Below, piece after piece: positions 47,059-58,565 of a stretch of 64,000 nucleotides of DNA. Location of the stretch: the NCBI GenBank assembly GCA_902729315.2, contig LR746264.1, forward strand, positions 6,101,878 to 6,165,877. The letters are read 5' to 3'. The notes under the pieces are model-generated. The model was given only the letters and a program-made list of their open reading frames with translations. It was not told the origin of the DNA and searched no databases. Numbering within the stretch: the stretch's first letter is position 1; the number at the start of each line of letters is the position of its first letter. Origin of the DNA: Spirodela intermedia (Eukaryota; Streptophyta; Magnoliopsida; Alismatales; Araceae). The position numbers and the translations under genes were made by a program.

Positions 47059-50000
47059 TGAAAGTTAACATCCACGTGTGAATGGGAGGGCTGAGGGTTA
47101 TAAAAATAAGGGGACTTGGTTGTATAGAGGTTAGGGAAAAAAGACACTTGGTCTTAGAGGTTCTTGGAGATCCTCTGTCTACTTGAAGTAGAACTGATGC
47201 TGTCTCCATGACTCAAACCTTCCTCCCCTAATGTTTCCCATTCCCTTAAAAAGGAATCCTATTATTTTCTACATGAAACTCGTGTTTTGACAGCATTTAA
47301 ACGGTCAAAGGGCTCAGCCTAGCTCACATGTCATTAGTTGAGAATGATGTTGAAGCACTCAGTAAGGTAGCAAAGTGAGATGGTGGAGTAGATCTTGACA
47401 TGGATGGCAACACTCATGCCAAGCTCTCCTTCATAGACTAAAGGTGAAACAATGTATGTCTAAGATCCATAACAATTACCATGAAATCAACATTTTCACA
47501 TGGAATTCCATCATGATGAAATGAGAGCTGAAATCCTTATTTTCAACAGAAAATCTAGAAGGTTGGATTTGATGCGTAGAAAGGTACTTCTGCTTGAATC
47601 CATTACCTGAAAAAGAACATCTCGACACTCTTGATTAGTGTTGAGTGGCATGTACTAGACTGTCACCTATGGATGGAAGATATATTTCTTTTCCATGATT
47701 GGCAAGATTTCAAGATCCAATTGAAACATTGATTGAAACATATCAACCTCTTCATAACCTCAAGCAAGAGAGATCAGTCCTTGAATTTAGAGCTGAATTC
47801 AATCAATTGATAACATATCTCCTATGCAGACCTTCTGAAGTCCTTGAGAAGACGTACATGAAAGGACTGAAATCAAAAATACAATTAGATGTACAAGTCA
47901 ATTGGCCTTAGGGAGATCATGGACACATTGGTCCAAGTTGAGATCCATCTACACAGTCTAATAGGCTTGGAAGGAGGATCCACGAAGATCCTATAAGCCT
48001 AACCAAATGGCATATCTACCTTGGTACCAAATTACTTTAGTCCCTTTAAAAAGAGGTGTAGACTTATGAATTGGGGAAGACAACTTGAGTACCAAGCTCC
48101 TTGCTTGAATTGAGAAGGTATATCCAAAGACTATAAATTATCTTCTACTTCTAACTAGGAGAATTGTAGATAGTTGAAGCTAATAGAAGAATTCTAAGGA
48201 AGGATAAATAACTATATTTCTATTGCGATGAAAGATTTTTGCTCTAGGTAATAGATGCAAGAGGGAGCATAACATCCTTATTGTGGAAGAAGATGAAAAT
48301 GATTGAGAAGAAAGACAAGATAGAGATTAGTCAACCTACAACTCAAATATTTTTAAACTCTATCATAGGGATACTTTACACAATGAGATTATCACCATTC
48401 TCATAAATAGTGGTGCTACTCATAATTTCTTATATAATGAAACTATTAAAAAGATTATCATTACAGATTAGTGAATTACATATCTATATAATCATTGTAG
48501 GCAATGGGCACATTGTAAGTGGGACCAAAATTTGTCATAACATACTAATAAAAATTCAAAACTTTACGAAAAAAAAAGATTTCATACTGCTTGACCTAAG
48601 CAACATTGATATAACCTTCAATATTCAATGGTTAAAGACATTGAGTTGGATTCATTCACATTATGACTACCTCCTCATAAAGTTTATGCACAAGGATGAT
48701 TGCAAATATTTTGAAGGATGACCCTAGTCTCAACAAGGTAAGATGTCTTTAAAAGCAACAAAGTGAGAGATAAGGAAGAGTCAAGCCTATATGGTTGAAT
48801 TACATTAAGTTTCAATCCACGAGGATCATAACCTCTCAAATTTGGCTCAATCAAATCTAGAAGACAAGCTAATGCATAAATTATTTGAGGTGTTTGCGTT
48901 GAGTTATGAGTTCCCCCATGCATGATCAATCACTCTCACTTGATCAACCACATTCTTGGCATTCAACTAATCAACTTCAAAACCTATAGGTACTCTCACT
49001 CCCAAACAAATGAGATCAAAAGACATTGAAAAATTATTTTTAGTACAAATAGTTTGTTACTCCAACAATCTCAATGCAACCCCAATTTTATCAATCAAGA
49101 AAAAAGATGAAAGTTGATGATTTTATATTGATTATAGAGTCTTAAACAAAAGGATGATGCCCAATTGATTTCTAATCATAGTGGTTAACAAATTATTAAA
49201 TGAGCTTCATAATATGTCCTTATTCTTGAAACTTGATTTAAAATCAAGGTACTTTTAGATATATATGAAAAAAGGATGACAATACTTCCACTTATGGGAG
49301 TTAAAAATATAATTCCCGACCATTGTCAATTGGCCTACTCCTAAAAAAACCCTTGAGTTAAGAGGGTTCTTGGGGCTGCTCAAATATTATCGAACATTTG
49401 TGGCACAATTATGTATCAATCACTTCCTCATTTGCTCAACTCTTGAAAAGAGATGCTTTTAATTGGTTTAACCTAGCACAACAAGCATTCAAGGAGTTCA
49501 AGAAGATTATATCCTCAGTAACTATGTTAGTTTTACCAAATTTCTCTCAACCCTTAATTGTTGAGACATACAATTTCAAGGTAAGAGTTGAGGTGGTGCT
49601 CATGCAAGATGGTCGACCTATTGCTTGATTCAAACATGTGTTACTGGTGAAATCAAGATCAAAATCAGTGTACGAGAGAGAACTAATTGTCATAGCAATA
49701 ATATTACATATGTGGGGTATGTATCAATAAGTTATTGATTAGAGGAAAGTTCATATGACTATCACAAGTGGTTGACAAAGTTAATGGGCTTCAACTTCGA
49801 AAGTAAATGTAAGGAAAAAAAAAAGGATATAGATGCTCTCTCAAAACTTTTTCTTCATCAACTAAAGACTTCTCATTTCTTTGACACTGTCACTATCAAT
49901 CGAGAAATGGAAAGGGATGCTTGATACAATGCTATCAAATAGGCCACCTCAATAGCTCATGATCAATTCTGAATTATTTAATATTCCAATGATCCCTCTT

Positions 50001-51601
50001 TTACAATGATAAATTGGTATTACCCCTAATTTAATCACTTATTTTGTTCTTTTTGAAGAATTTCATGACAATGTATTAGGAGGACACTTGAGTTGTCCCA
50101 AGACTTATAAAATAATAAATCAACATTTTTACTAGCTGAGAATGAAGACAAATATTAAGCAACATGTGAATAACTACTCAATCTACTAATAATACAAATC
50201 ATTCTTGCTAGCTTCGACATGACTGTTACAATATTGTCTATTCCAAATTAAATTTAGGAGGATCTATTGGTGGACTTCATCAAAGATTTTCCCAAATCAA
50301 CAAGGTATAACTCTATTCTCATGGTTATTTGTTGGCTTAATAAGTATAGTCATTTCCTTGCTCTAAAGCACTCTTTCTTGGCCAAAGATGTTTTTTTGCC
50401 AAATAGATTATAAGATTATATGGTATTCTAAACTCTGTAATCTATGATCATAATAGTGTTTTTACTAACACATTTGGCAAGAGTTATACACTCTCCAAGA
50501 GTTTGAGTTGAAGATGAATTCATTGTACCATCCTCAATTTGACAATAAAATTGAAGTCAATAGCAAGTGCTTGGAGAATTACTTAAGTCATTTTGTAGTT
50601 GACAGGTCTAAATAGTGATTAGCATTGTTACACTAGACTGATCTCAATTATAACACTTCCTACAACAAATCAAAAAATATGACACCATTTAAAGTAGTAT
50701 ATGGACAAGATCGACTAGTAGTTATTCATTATGATTGTTCGCTTATCCTATGGATGTAGTGAATGAACTTCACCAAGAGAGATCAAACTCTTGACTTACT
50801 CAAACTGCATCTCTAGTGGGCTCAATTCTAAATGAACTCGTAAGTAGATAAACATAGAAGGGATATTCAATTTGATGTTCTCATGATTATATAAAACTCG
50901 CGCCTCATATGATAAAATTGTTTGCTAAGAAAGCAAATGAGAAGCTAAACCTAAGGTGTTTTGGACCTTATCAAATCTTGAAAATAATTAAGCTAGTGAC
51001 ATATAGATTAAGACCTTCTACCCCAAATATTACTCCACCTCATATTTTATGTGTCTAATGTACACAGGGTGCTGGGACCTCCTTATCATAGTCAACCTCT
51101 ACATCTTACCTTAACTGACTAGAAGGTGTGGTTACTCTACCTAGAAGATGTACTAACATTGAGAGCTTCTATAATAGGCTTAAAACTTCTCATCAAGTGG
51201 TGATACTTACCAGACATCAAAGCTTTGTGGGAACCTATATGTATTTTATTGCAACAAGACATGTGGCTTCATGGGAACATGTAGCTTTGTGGTGACATTT
51301 AACTTTGACCACAAGGAAAGCCATGGGAGGGAGTATAAGCCTCTCATCAAAACATACTAAAGGAGGAAGAAATGTCCTACTTCTACAGGTCCATTTGTCA
51401 CTCTTGCATGTTAGTTACCATCCACGTGTGAAAGGGAGGACTGAGGGTTATAAAGAAGGGGACTTAGTTGTATAAGGGGGGCAGAAAAAAAAGACCCTTG
51501 GTCTTAGAGGTTCTTGGAAAACTTTCATCTACTTGTGGGAGAACTGATTTAGTCTCCATGACTAAATCAGTTAAAAAGAATCTTATTCATTTTTGGAACA
51601 A
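47059..51601 (+). mobile_element. Second Ty3/gypsy element, strongly decayed
   Basis: Two LTR-like segments in direct orientation frame it: about 47059-47273 and 51409-51601. They share CATCCACGTGTGAA, GAGGGTTATAAA, TTGGTCTTAGAGGTTCTTGG and TCTCCATGACT. Between them, on the plus strand: a gag piece at about 47690-47910 (LKQERSVLEFRAEFNQL); a protease-like INSGATHNFLYN near 48400; RT pieces near 49127-49260 (DYRVLNKRMMPN, FLKLDLKS); and RNase H near 49440-49630 (FNWFNLAQQAFKEFKK, VVLMQDGRPIA). Integrase follows at about 50250-50700. Domain words resemble the first chromovirus, so it is a related but older insertion. LTR ends and any target duplication are uncertain. Confidence 0.85.
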
Positions 51602-52659
51602 GGTTCGTACCATAATCATGAGCATATGAGATGCCGCTCTATGTCTTCACTCTCTCCTTTGCTTGGGAGGGACACATAAGCTGGTCTTAATTCTTTATTA
51701 CTTGTATCATCTACAAGAAGATCTTATGGAGCATGCGATAGAGAAATGGGAGTCCATGGGCAACCAAGTTATTAAAATACATAAACTTCTCATTAATTGC
51801 CTTTTTTATTTTAGCCAGAATTAAATGCTTCCACCATTAATATTTGAGAATAAAGTACACGGATTATTCTTATCTTTATTATTTATCATAAAACCCCTCA
51901 ATACTATGGAGTATAGGACCAAGAACATAGATATAAGCTTTATTTATATTGCCAATACATCAAGGTCTGGAAATAAAAAGGAGGCTACCATTAAATGATG
52001 TTGAACAAATTTAATACAAAGTAGGATATTTAATCTAAAATCAGCAAGAGAATGATTCAGATGACATCAAACCTCAAATGGTGGAATGCATGTGATGCCA
52101 ACTTGAGGTTTCTTGCAATTATCCCCATAAAGGCTGTACTGTGTGCGAGAAATGCCACTCTAAACCTTGAATTCACGGGCTATATAGGAGGAGGTTCAAG
52201 TAAGAGTTCTATGGTGATCTGGACATGAGAGCAGTTCCTCAGGCAATTTGATGAAGCAAAAATTACATGGGGGGAATCTCATCATCTGCCCCGGAGAAGA
52301 CAAAACTCCATGAATAGCAAAATGTGTTGTCCACTAATTATGGATGTGTCAAAAGAATTGAGACAAAAGTATGGAGACGACGAGATTGAATGCAAATGAA
52401 AAAGCACAAAGATTTATCTGGCTCAAAGAAATCCTTTTTACATCCATGGAGAGAGCTGGAGAGATTTCTTTGAGTGGAAGAATGAATAGAAAGATAACCT
52501 TACAAACTTTCTTCAACATGGTGGTGAGCATGTCTTCATCTTTTAAGGTGGTGTGCTCTAGATAAGCCTCATGATTCTCAATGAGACTCACCAACCAAAC
52601 AAATTGAAGAATCACTTCAAGACTCACTATCGACATCTCTTCTGTTTTCTCTTTAAATA

Positions 52660-52705
<46 letters not shown>

Positions 52706-52714
52706 ATCACCCTG
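51602..52714. other. Intergenic between the second gypsy element and the exon duplicate
   Basis: No gene is recognised. A 135-codon minus-strand frame at 52349-52756 runs through the (GA)n microsatellite and into the duplicated exon, and has no family resemblance. Confidence 0.5.
52662..52703. repeat. (GA)n microsatellite
   Basis: A perfect run of about 20 GA units, directly before the degenerate LPA1 exon copy. Confidence 0.97.
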
Positions 52715-52829
52715 TGTTGACTTTTCTCCCCTCCAATTCCTGCAGGAGCTGAGCAAGGCAGCAGCAGATAGTGAAGGAGCCTCTGATGGAAGCCCTTCTC
52801 AGCTAATTGGTGAGATGAATGGGCCCATT
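52715..52829 (+). pseudogene. Degenerate duplicate of the last LPA1 exon with its acceptor
   Basis: The stretch repeats 46553-46670: TGTTGACTTTTCTCCCCTCC corresponds to the end of LPA1 intron 8 and TTCCTGCAG to the acceptor. GCAGCAGATAGTGAAGGAG, CCTC, GATGGAAGC and CTTCTCAGC correspond to the coding exon, and GATGAATGGGCCC to its stop region. The copy has lost a GTG triplet, the beginning of the exon is altered, and the terminal LERstop is destroyed. It is 6.1 kb downstream of the real exon, and the second gypsy element lies between them. Confidence 0.85.
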
Positions 52830-53275
52830 TCGTATGTTGACCTCCCCCTGAAATCAGGGGTCGTCTCTACCCAAGTCGCTGTAGGGATCTAATTACTTCT
52901 TAGCATTATCTCTTTCTATTGAGACCATTGGACTGGACTGCAATCACAAAACCATGCAATTGACCGTGAGGCATAAAAAGTTAAATAAATAAATAATATA
53001 TATAAAACTTAAATAGAGAATCAAGACCCCACAGCCGATGTTCACCGGAAAAAACAGCTGGGCAGAGTAATTCTCCCTCACTTCATGGTGAAAAACTAAG
53101 AGGAAGAGAGGAATGTGTACAAAAGGAATAGAGAAACATTGGGAAATTTCTTCATTAAACTTTGTTCGTCATAAGTTAAAATTTAGGCATTTTGTGACAG
53201 AATACGAGCAAACCGTGCCTATGAAGGGAAGCTATTCACGGTAGATGATGCTCTTTGCAAGACTAAGAAGCCATT
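52830..53275. other. Intergenic, ALG3 3' flank
   Basis: No gene is seen. It would contain the 3' UTR of the minus-strand ALG3 gene; ATAAATAAATAATATATATAAAA near 52983 is AT-rich without an assignable function. Confidence 0.45.
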
Positions 53276-56200
53276 TCATTCCTCCTTCAGAGCCGCTGGT
53301 TCAGCAGCTACCTCCGGGAGTTCACAGGGAGCCTTCCACAGACCCAGCAGCAGAAGCAGATGAGCACAGAGGAGGAGAACAGAGGAGTAGGAGGTTGAGG
53401 GGTAGATGTTCCAGCAGAGCTCCACCGTTCCGAACAGAGCCAGCCTGAATTATCGGAAATAACCCTGTGTCAGGCGATGAATGTTCCCACAGGAGAGATG
53501 GCTCAGAATGGTAGAGGAAGATTGTGGTGTACCGCAGAGGGGTAGGGAAGGGAGTCCTCCACAGGAGAAATGGCAGGCTGTAGAAGTACCTGAAAAGCCC
53601 ACACCGCATCAGTCCCATCTGATAGAATAATTGAATGGCAAACCATGCTAAAATAGCAAGCGAGGTTGGTGTAGAGACCAAGGATTATTGTAATGGCAGC
53701 AACAGGCAGTTGCTTTTCCAGAAGCACATGTAAAGATCAACGGATTGGTTTCATGAATATCCAGAACAATGGGAATATTAACACCGGAGATTGGTGTTGA
53801 CAAGAAATGATTGGTTCTCATGAGATATGTGACGACATAGAAAATGATTGGTTCTAATGTATATGCTCACTTACCGAACCTAATGACCCAACTGGATGGT
53901 CTATTATCAGTTAAGCATCAATTTCCAGTATAATTTTTTTTAGTAAAAAAAGAAGCAAAATTTACTGGAAATATGGAAATGTAATGGACAGCATTAACCC
54001 CCTTGCCATCGCCTCAAATACATAGATTGATTCTCAAACCTGAGACTTTTATACTTTAAATATCATTAAGGTCTCAGGGTTCTCTCTCGTGTTATTATTC
54101 CAGAGGATCCAAGAAAAGGATAAAAATAAAAGGGAGCAGTTCAGCAGCTCTACATCACTCAGATGATTCATGAAAATCTTAATGTCCCAGCAGTATAAAT
54201 TTGCAGGATAAGTAATGAAGGCAGGCATAAGGAATGCTTATCTACAATTTTCTTCTTAAAGAAACCCAGAAAAAAGAAGATATACAAGATACCAAAGCCA
54301 GACCGAATGACACTTACCATGAATAAAATTGGTAATGGAGTGATCGAGCGCATACAATGCCAATGAAGTTCCCAACAAACAAAACGGTTATTATATCTGC
54401 AAAGTCATAGCTCCGCTATTATTTAGAGTGATAAGAAACCCCATGACTAAATAAAAGAAGGACATGTTAGGCTTCAAGACACCCACGCTCTTTATTGAGG
54501 ATACTGAGGTTTGAATCCCGAGAGAGAACTGTGGAAACAGAGGACGGTTCAGGAACAGCAGCCCTTACTTTTATCTGACAAATCCTAGAATACAAGAAAG
54601 AAAGGAGGCCTCCTTCGTGCCTGCAAAACAAGGCCATCTAGTTATTTCCAAGCCCCAATGCCTAGAACGATATGGAGGTCACATGTACCGAGCAAAATTA
54701 TAATCCTTAATGGTTGCCCAGTGCAAGGTTAATTGATGCATGTGGCAGCAACAAAAGTAAGCAAAATGTAGGCACAATGTAAGAGAAATAGTTAACAATA
54801 AAAATTTCAAAAAAAACAACTTCATGAAAAAAGTTAGGAGCTTTCGTACTTACTTGCACCACCGTTTATGGCAGAACGCTGTCAGCAGTGTAAGATGCGT
54901 AATAAGCAAGAAAGTTGCGAATTTTTTTGATACAAATATATCTTCAGGAACAAACTTGAAATTAACAGACCTGTCCAAAAGTAAATGATGAAAAATTTTA
55001 CATAAGAAACCGGCCAGATACTGAAAGATAACCCCCAACTAATGGGGAGAAAGCTACATATCATACTATAAGGTAACAGCCGCACAAAAGTAGCCTTTCA
55101 AGGATGAAAGAGGACCAGAAATGTATGAAGACACGTCCGAGGTTGAAGGATCTTGATAAATAGGCCACTGGGTGAGATAACAGAAAAGGCAATCCCACCA
55201 ATACCTGCATAATGCGCCACATGATCATTAGGCGTGAAAATAAAAGTCTGCCGACTTAACAAATGCGAAGTCATACTAGCATTTAATCAGATTCATGGCC
55301 AAGATGTAAATCATGTAAAATTTCTCATCGACAAAAAATGATTATGCTATAATCTAGGAACATAACCTACATTTCAGGAGACGCTTCAAAGCTTTTGTTG
55401 ATGGAGCCTTCCCAAACCTAAAAGTGACTTCGCAATCATTCCCAAATTACCTTCACCACTACATTTTTTGCTTCTCCCCATTGCCATCGGATATTTATTT
55501 ATAGGTTTCAGGTCCAGAAGTTTGAAAGGTCTCATCTCAAGAGCTTTTAGGAACCCCCTAGAGCCTTACTTCACGAACTTTGGCGTCCATGTGAAGGAAA
55601 AATCCCAAGTTTTGCAGTACATATGATCCATGCATGTAGACGTAGGGCATGGGTATTTACAGTTCGTTACTAAAAACTAGGAAATATCTGAATTATGATG
55701 AAAGATTGGCACAGACCTGAATCTAATTATCGTTCATTTTCCCGAAGGTGAAATTTAAATAAAGGTACCAGACATTGATAATGGGAAAAGCATACGTACC
55801 TGCACCAATGCTGCGCAAAAGAGAGCAGAGGTAACACCCCTTAGACTCATTCCCTGACAGGAAAAAAATCAGCCAACTCTTGACAGTTGGATTTGTTTTT
55901 GGTCAACGAGGATATGATTGCCGTTGTCAAATTCACTGGTGGAGATTTTATATACCTTTAGCATGAGCAAAAACAAAGGAGGAGCATAAAGGAGCACGCT
56001 CATCTTCACTGATACAGCAGCACTACAAGAGAAACCGAATAATAAATAAAACTATGTCACAGGATGCATCGAAAGAAATCTCATGTAATGAACAAAACAT
56101 AGCTATTACTTTGATTAAATAAACATTTCATTAGTAACCTGAATATAACTAAGCCCAGATGCCATTGCGCATGTAAAATTGAAGCCACTGAAGCATGAAG

Positions 56201-57678
56201 TAGCACTATCGCAAAACAGTCATTGAAAAGTCGAAGCATAAATATAGAGTGGACCCTCTTTGACAAACAGAGCAAACAAAGAGCCCATAATGGGAGCTGC
56301 AAAACAATAAAAAGCTGTCAAAAATCTATCAGGAAGAAAGCAGAAAATTTATCTTCATCCATAAAAACTGTGAAGAAAAGAAATAGTGCCCTAAACTACA
56401 AGGATAAAGTTGCATAATCAGTTAATATGTTCTAGAAAGTATTTTTATGGCAGGCAGGCCTATGTCATGGAAGATCAAAGTTGACCAGGGTGGCAAGTCA
56501 GGATGCACATAATCAACCAACCTTTCGGCACATTTGTGTATAATTTTGTACCTTGGGCGCATAGAGACCAAGGACAGACAGTTACTGCAATGGGTCCTCA
56601 CGATAATTTTCCTGAGTGAGGTACATGTAATGGGGGATACACAGTTCATCAAAAAATATCACAAAACAGGGTAGAGTCGTGTATCCCTCCTAGGAAAAGA
56701 AGTACAATCATAATTTTTAAGCATTATAAATATTGATTCCTTTTCAATTAGAAGATGTTCATTCTACCATCAGATGATTTACAATAATCATAGAACCTAG
56801 GACAACGTGAGAAAACCTCAGAAACAAAGATAAAATTTTAGTGAAGGTTTCTGTACCACATCAGTCTTTAAGTAGATAAACATCACTATTGCAAGATTGA
56901 TGATGTACAATATGCCGAAAACGACCTGCAAAATGACACAAGAAAATGTGATCATGTGCAATAATCCTTGAAGAAAAAAGCTAAATAAAAAGTTATGAGG
57001 TATAGTGAATAGTGATCAAATGGGCATAAGAGGGCAGACGTCACAACACAACATTCGATAATGTATTAAAAAACATCAAGAATTTATAAACAAAATGGAG
57101 AAACTAAAAAATGAATCTCCTTTGGTATCTCCAAGCAGCTACACCTGTGCTTGAAAGACCAGTCCACCGGTCACATATTTCAGGGCGCTGTAGATGTAAA
57201 GAAACCCAGCTGGGTAAACCAGAGGACCCGTGTCGCCTTCCAATTTCGTGTAGTCCCTCTCTCCTTGAAGGAAACCATCCACCTATTCTCATTTCTCATC
57301 AACCAGAAAAAACATAATTAAATTAAATTCATAACAGTTCAGGTAAACAAGGGAAGTGAATCAACCTAGAACTGAGAAGCCAGACACATGATACTGGGTA
57401 ACTGGTGCCGTAACATTATCTATTACCTGAGACATGTACGCATCCCAATCGATCTTCGTGTCTACGCGGCAGGCGAGACTGTCAAACTAAAGGCAAAGGA
57501 CACATAGAAACATGAACGCACAGAGAGATCAGAACTCACAGGGAACGTAGGCTATGATCAAGCAGACGAGTAGGCCATCCAGAGCCAGCAGCGCCGCGGC
57601 GAAAGCCCATTTCGAGACCCTGAAACCGTTGGGGACGAAAAGGGAGCGCGCTTCGGCTGCTGGTTTGACTGCCTCCAT
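53276..57678 (-). CDS. ALG3: Dol-P-Man:Man5GlcNAc2-PP-Dol alpha-1,3-mannosyltransferase (ALG3)
   Basis: Thirteen exons in transcript order: 57678-57540, 57461-57427, 57282-57145, 56925-56857, 56296-56139, 56022-55956, 55853-55800, 55204-55116, 54970-54854, 54620-54487, 54396-54318, 53589-53533, 53444-53276. They total 434 aa, the usual length. The enzyme adds the first lumenal mannose to the lipid-linked oligosaccharide in the ER for N-glycosylation. Motifs: [125 protein letters not shown] and ELCWNIYPS. Many hydrophobic segments fit a multipass ER protein. Exon 10 ends at a less usual GAGC|GTGGGT donor, supported by phase. A (CT)n run lies directly before the start codon. Confidence 0.95.
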
Positions 57679-57683
57679 CGCCT

Positions 57684-57686
<3 letters not shown>

Positions 57687-57736
<50 letters not shown>
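57687..57736. repeat. (CT)n microsatellite in the ALG3 leader
   Basis: About 25 CT units (GA on the ALG3 sense strand) ending 9 bp before the ALG3 ATG at 57678, so almost certainly in its 5' UTR. A degenerate CT tract continues to about 57767. Confidence 0.95.
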
Positions 57737-57740
<4 letters not shown>

Positions 57741-58565
57741 CTCGCTCTTGCTCTCTCTCTCTTTCTCGTCCCTGCGGTGTGAAAATAGGAACGGTTTGGC
57801 TTAACTGGCCCAATAGATGATTGGTCCAGTAAGCTCTCCCGGACCGGTCCGATCCAGGCCAAAATTCTTAATTGAGCCTACGTGGGCCTTAACGTCTGGA
57901 TGCGTTGTAGAAAACAAACTTTTTAACAATCAAATGGAATTTTGGAGAAGCTTCTTTCAAAGAGAGGGCTTTTAACAACTTTATGTTCCAAAGAGAGGCT
58001 TTTTTAAAATAAGAAAATCGCAAGCTTGGAAAGGGGTGATTGTCTTCTTCCTGGGGCACTGGGTCTTATTTAGGTTATCTTCCTCTGGTCATCATTTCCA
58101 GCTGGGCAACTCAAAGATTTGAAGGCAGGCCGACGGCGATTTCTTGGAGTATTTCGGCGAAGTAAAAGACCCTTTTGGGAAGGAGCCCAGCGGGCCATCT
58201 GCTACAAGCTGCGGAGCTGTTTAGGAAATTTCCATGTCGGGAGTTGAGTGTGGCGTTCGTTCAGTGCCTGGCGCACGCTCCACTGCCGTGGCTTGCCTGT
58301 TTTGTCAGCCTGCTTGACGCAGTAGTCGGCCCCCCCGCCCCCGCCGAGCCAGAAACGGCGCGGCCGAAGAGGTATCTTGCATGGTTGTCCGCGGAGGTTT
58401 CGATCTGTGGCGGGCAAGTCGTATCTTAGAAAGGAAACGGACGCCTGTTTCCCCCGCGGCAGTCTAAAACCCTAGCGGTGTGCCCACCTTTAAACTCTGT
58501 AAAAACCTAGCACCGTCGACCGGTGCTTTCGTGGAGGAGAGAGGAGGGTGAGGGACGTCGCGGGG
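57737..58565. promoter_or_regulatory. Divergent upstream region between ALG3 (-) and PRMT4 (+)
   Basis: 888 bp separate the two start codons, so the genes may share a bidirectional promoter. GGCCC/GGGCC words occur near 57810 and 57880 and a telo-box near 58467. An 84-codon plus-strand frame at 58175-58429 has no recognisable family and is more likely GC-rich upstream sequence. Confidence 0.55.
58467..58475 (+). promoter_or_regulatory. Telo-box (AAACCCTAG)
   Basis: AAACCCTAG, about 90 bp before the PRMT4 start codon. A related AAAACCTAG follows near 58502. Telo-boxes are common near transcription starts of plant housekeeping genes. Confidence 0.6.

Noticed and set aside
52349-52756. 135-codon minus-strand frame with a Ser-Leu run
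   Set aside because: Crosses a (GA)n microsatellite and the antisense of a degenerate LPA1 exon; no coherent protein.
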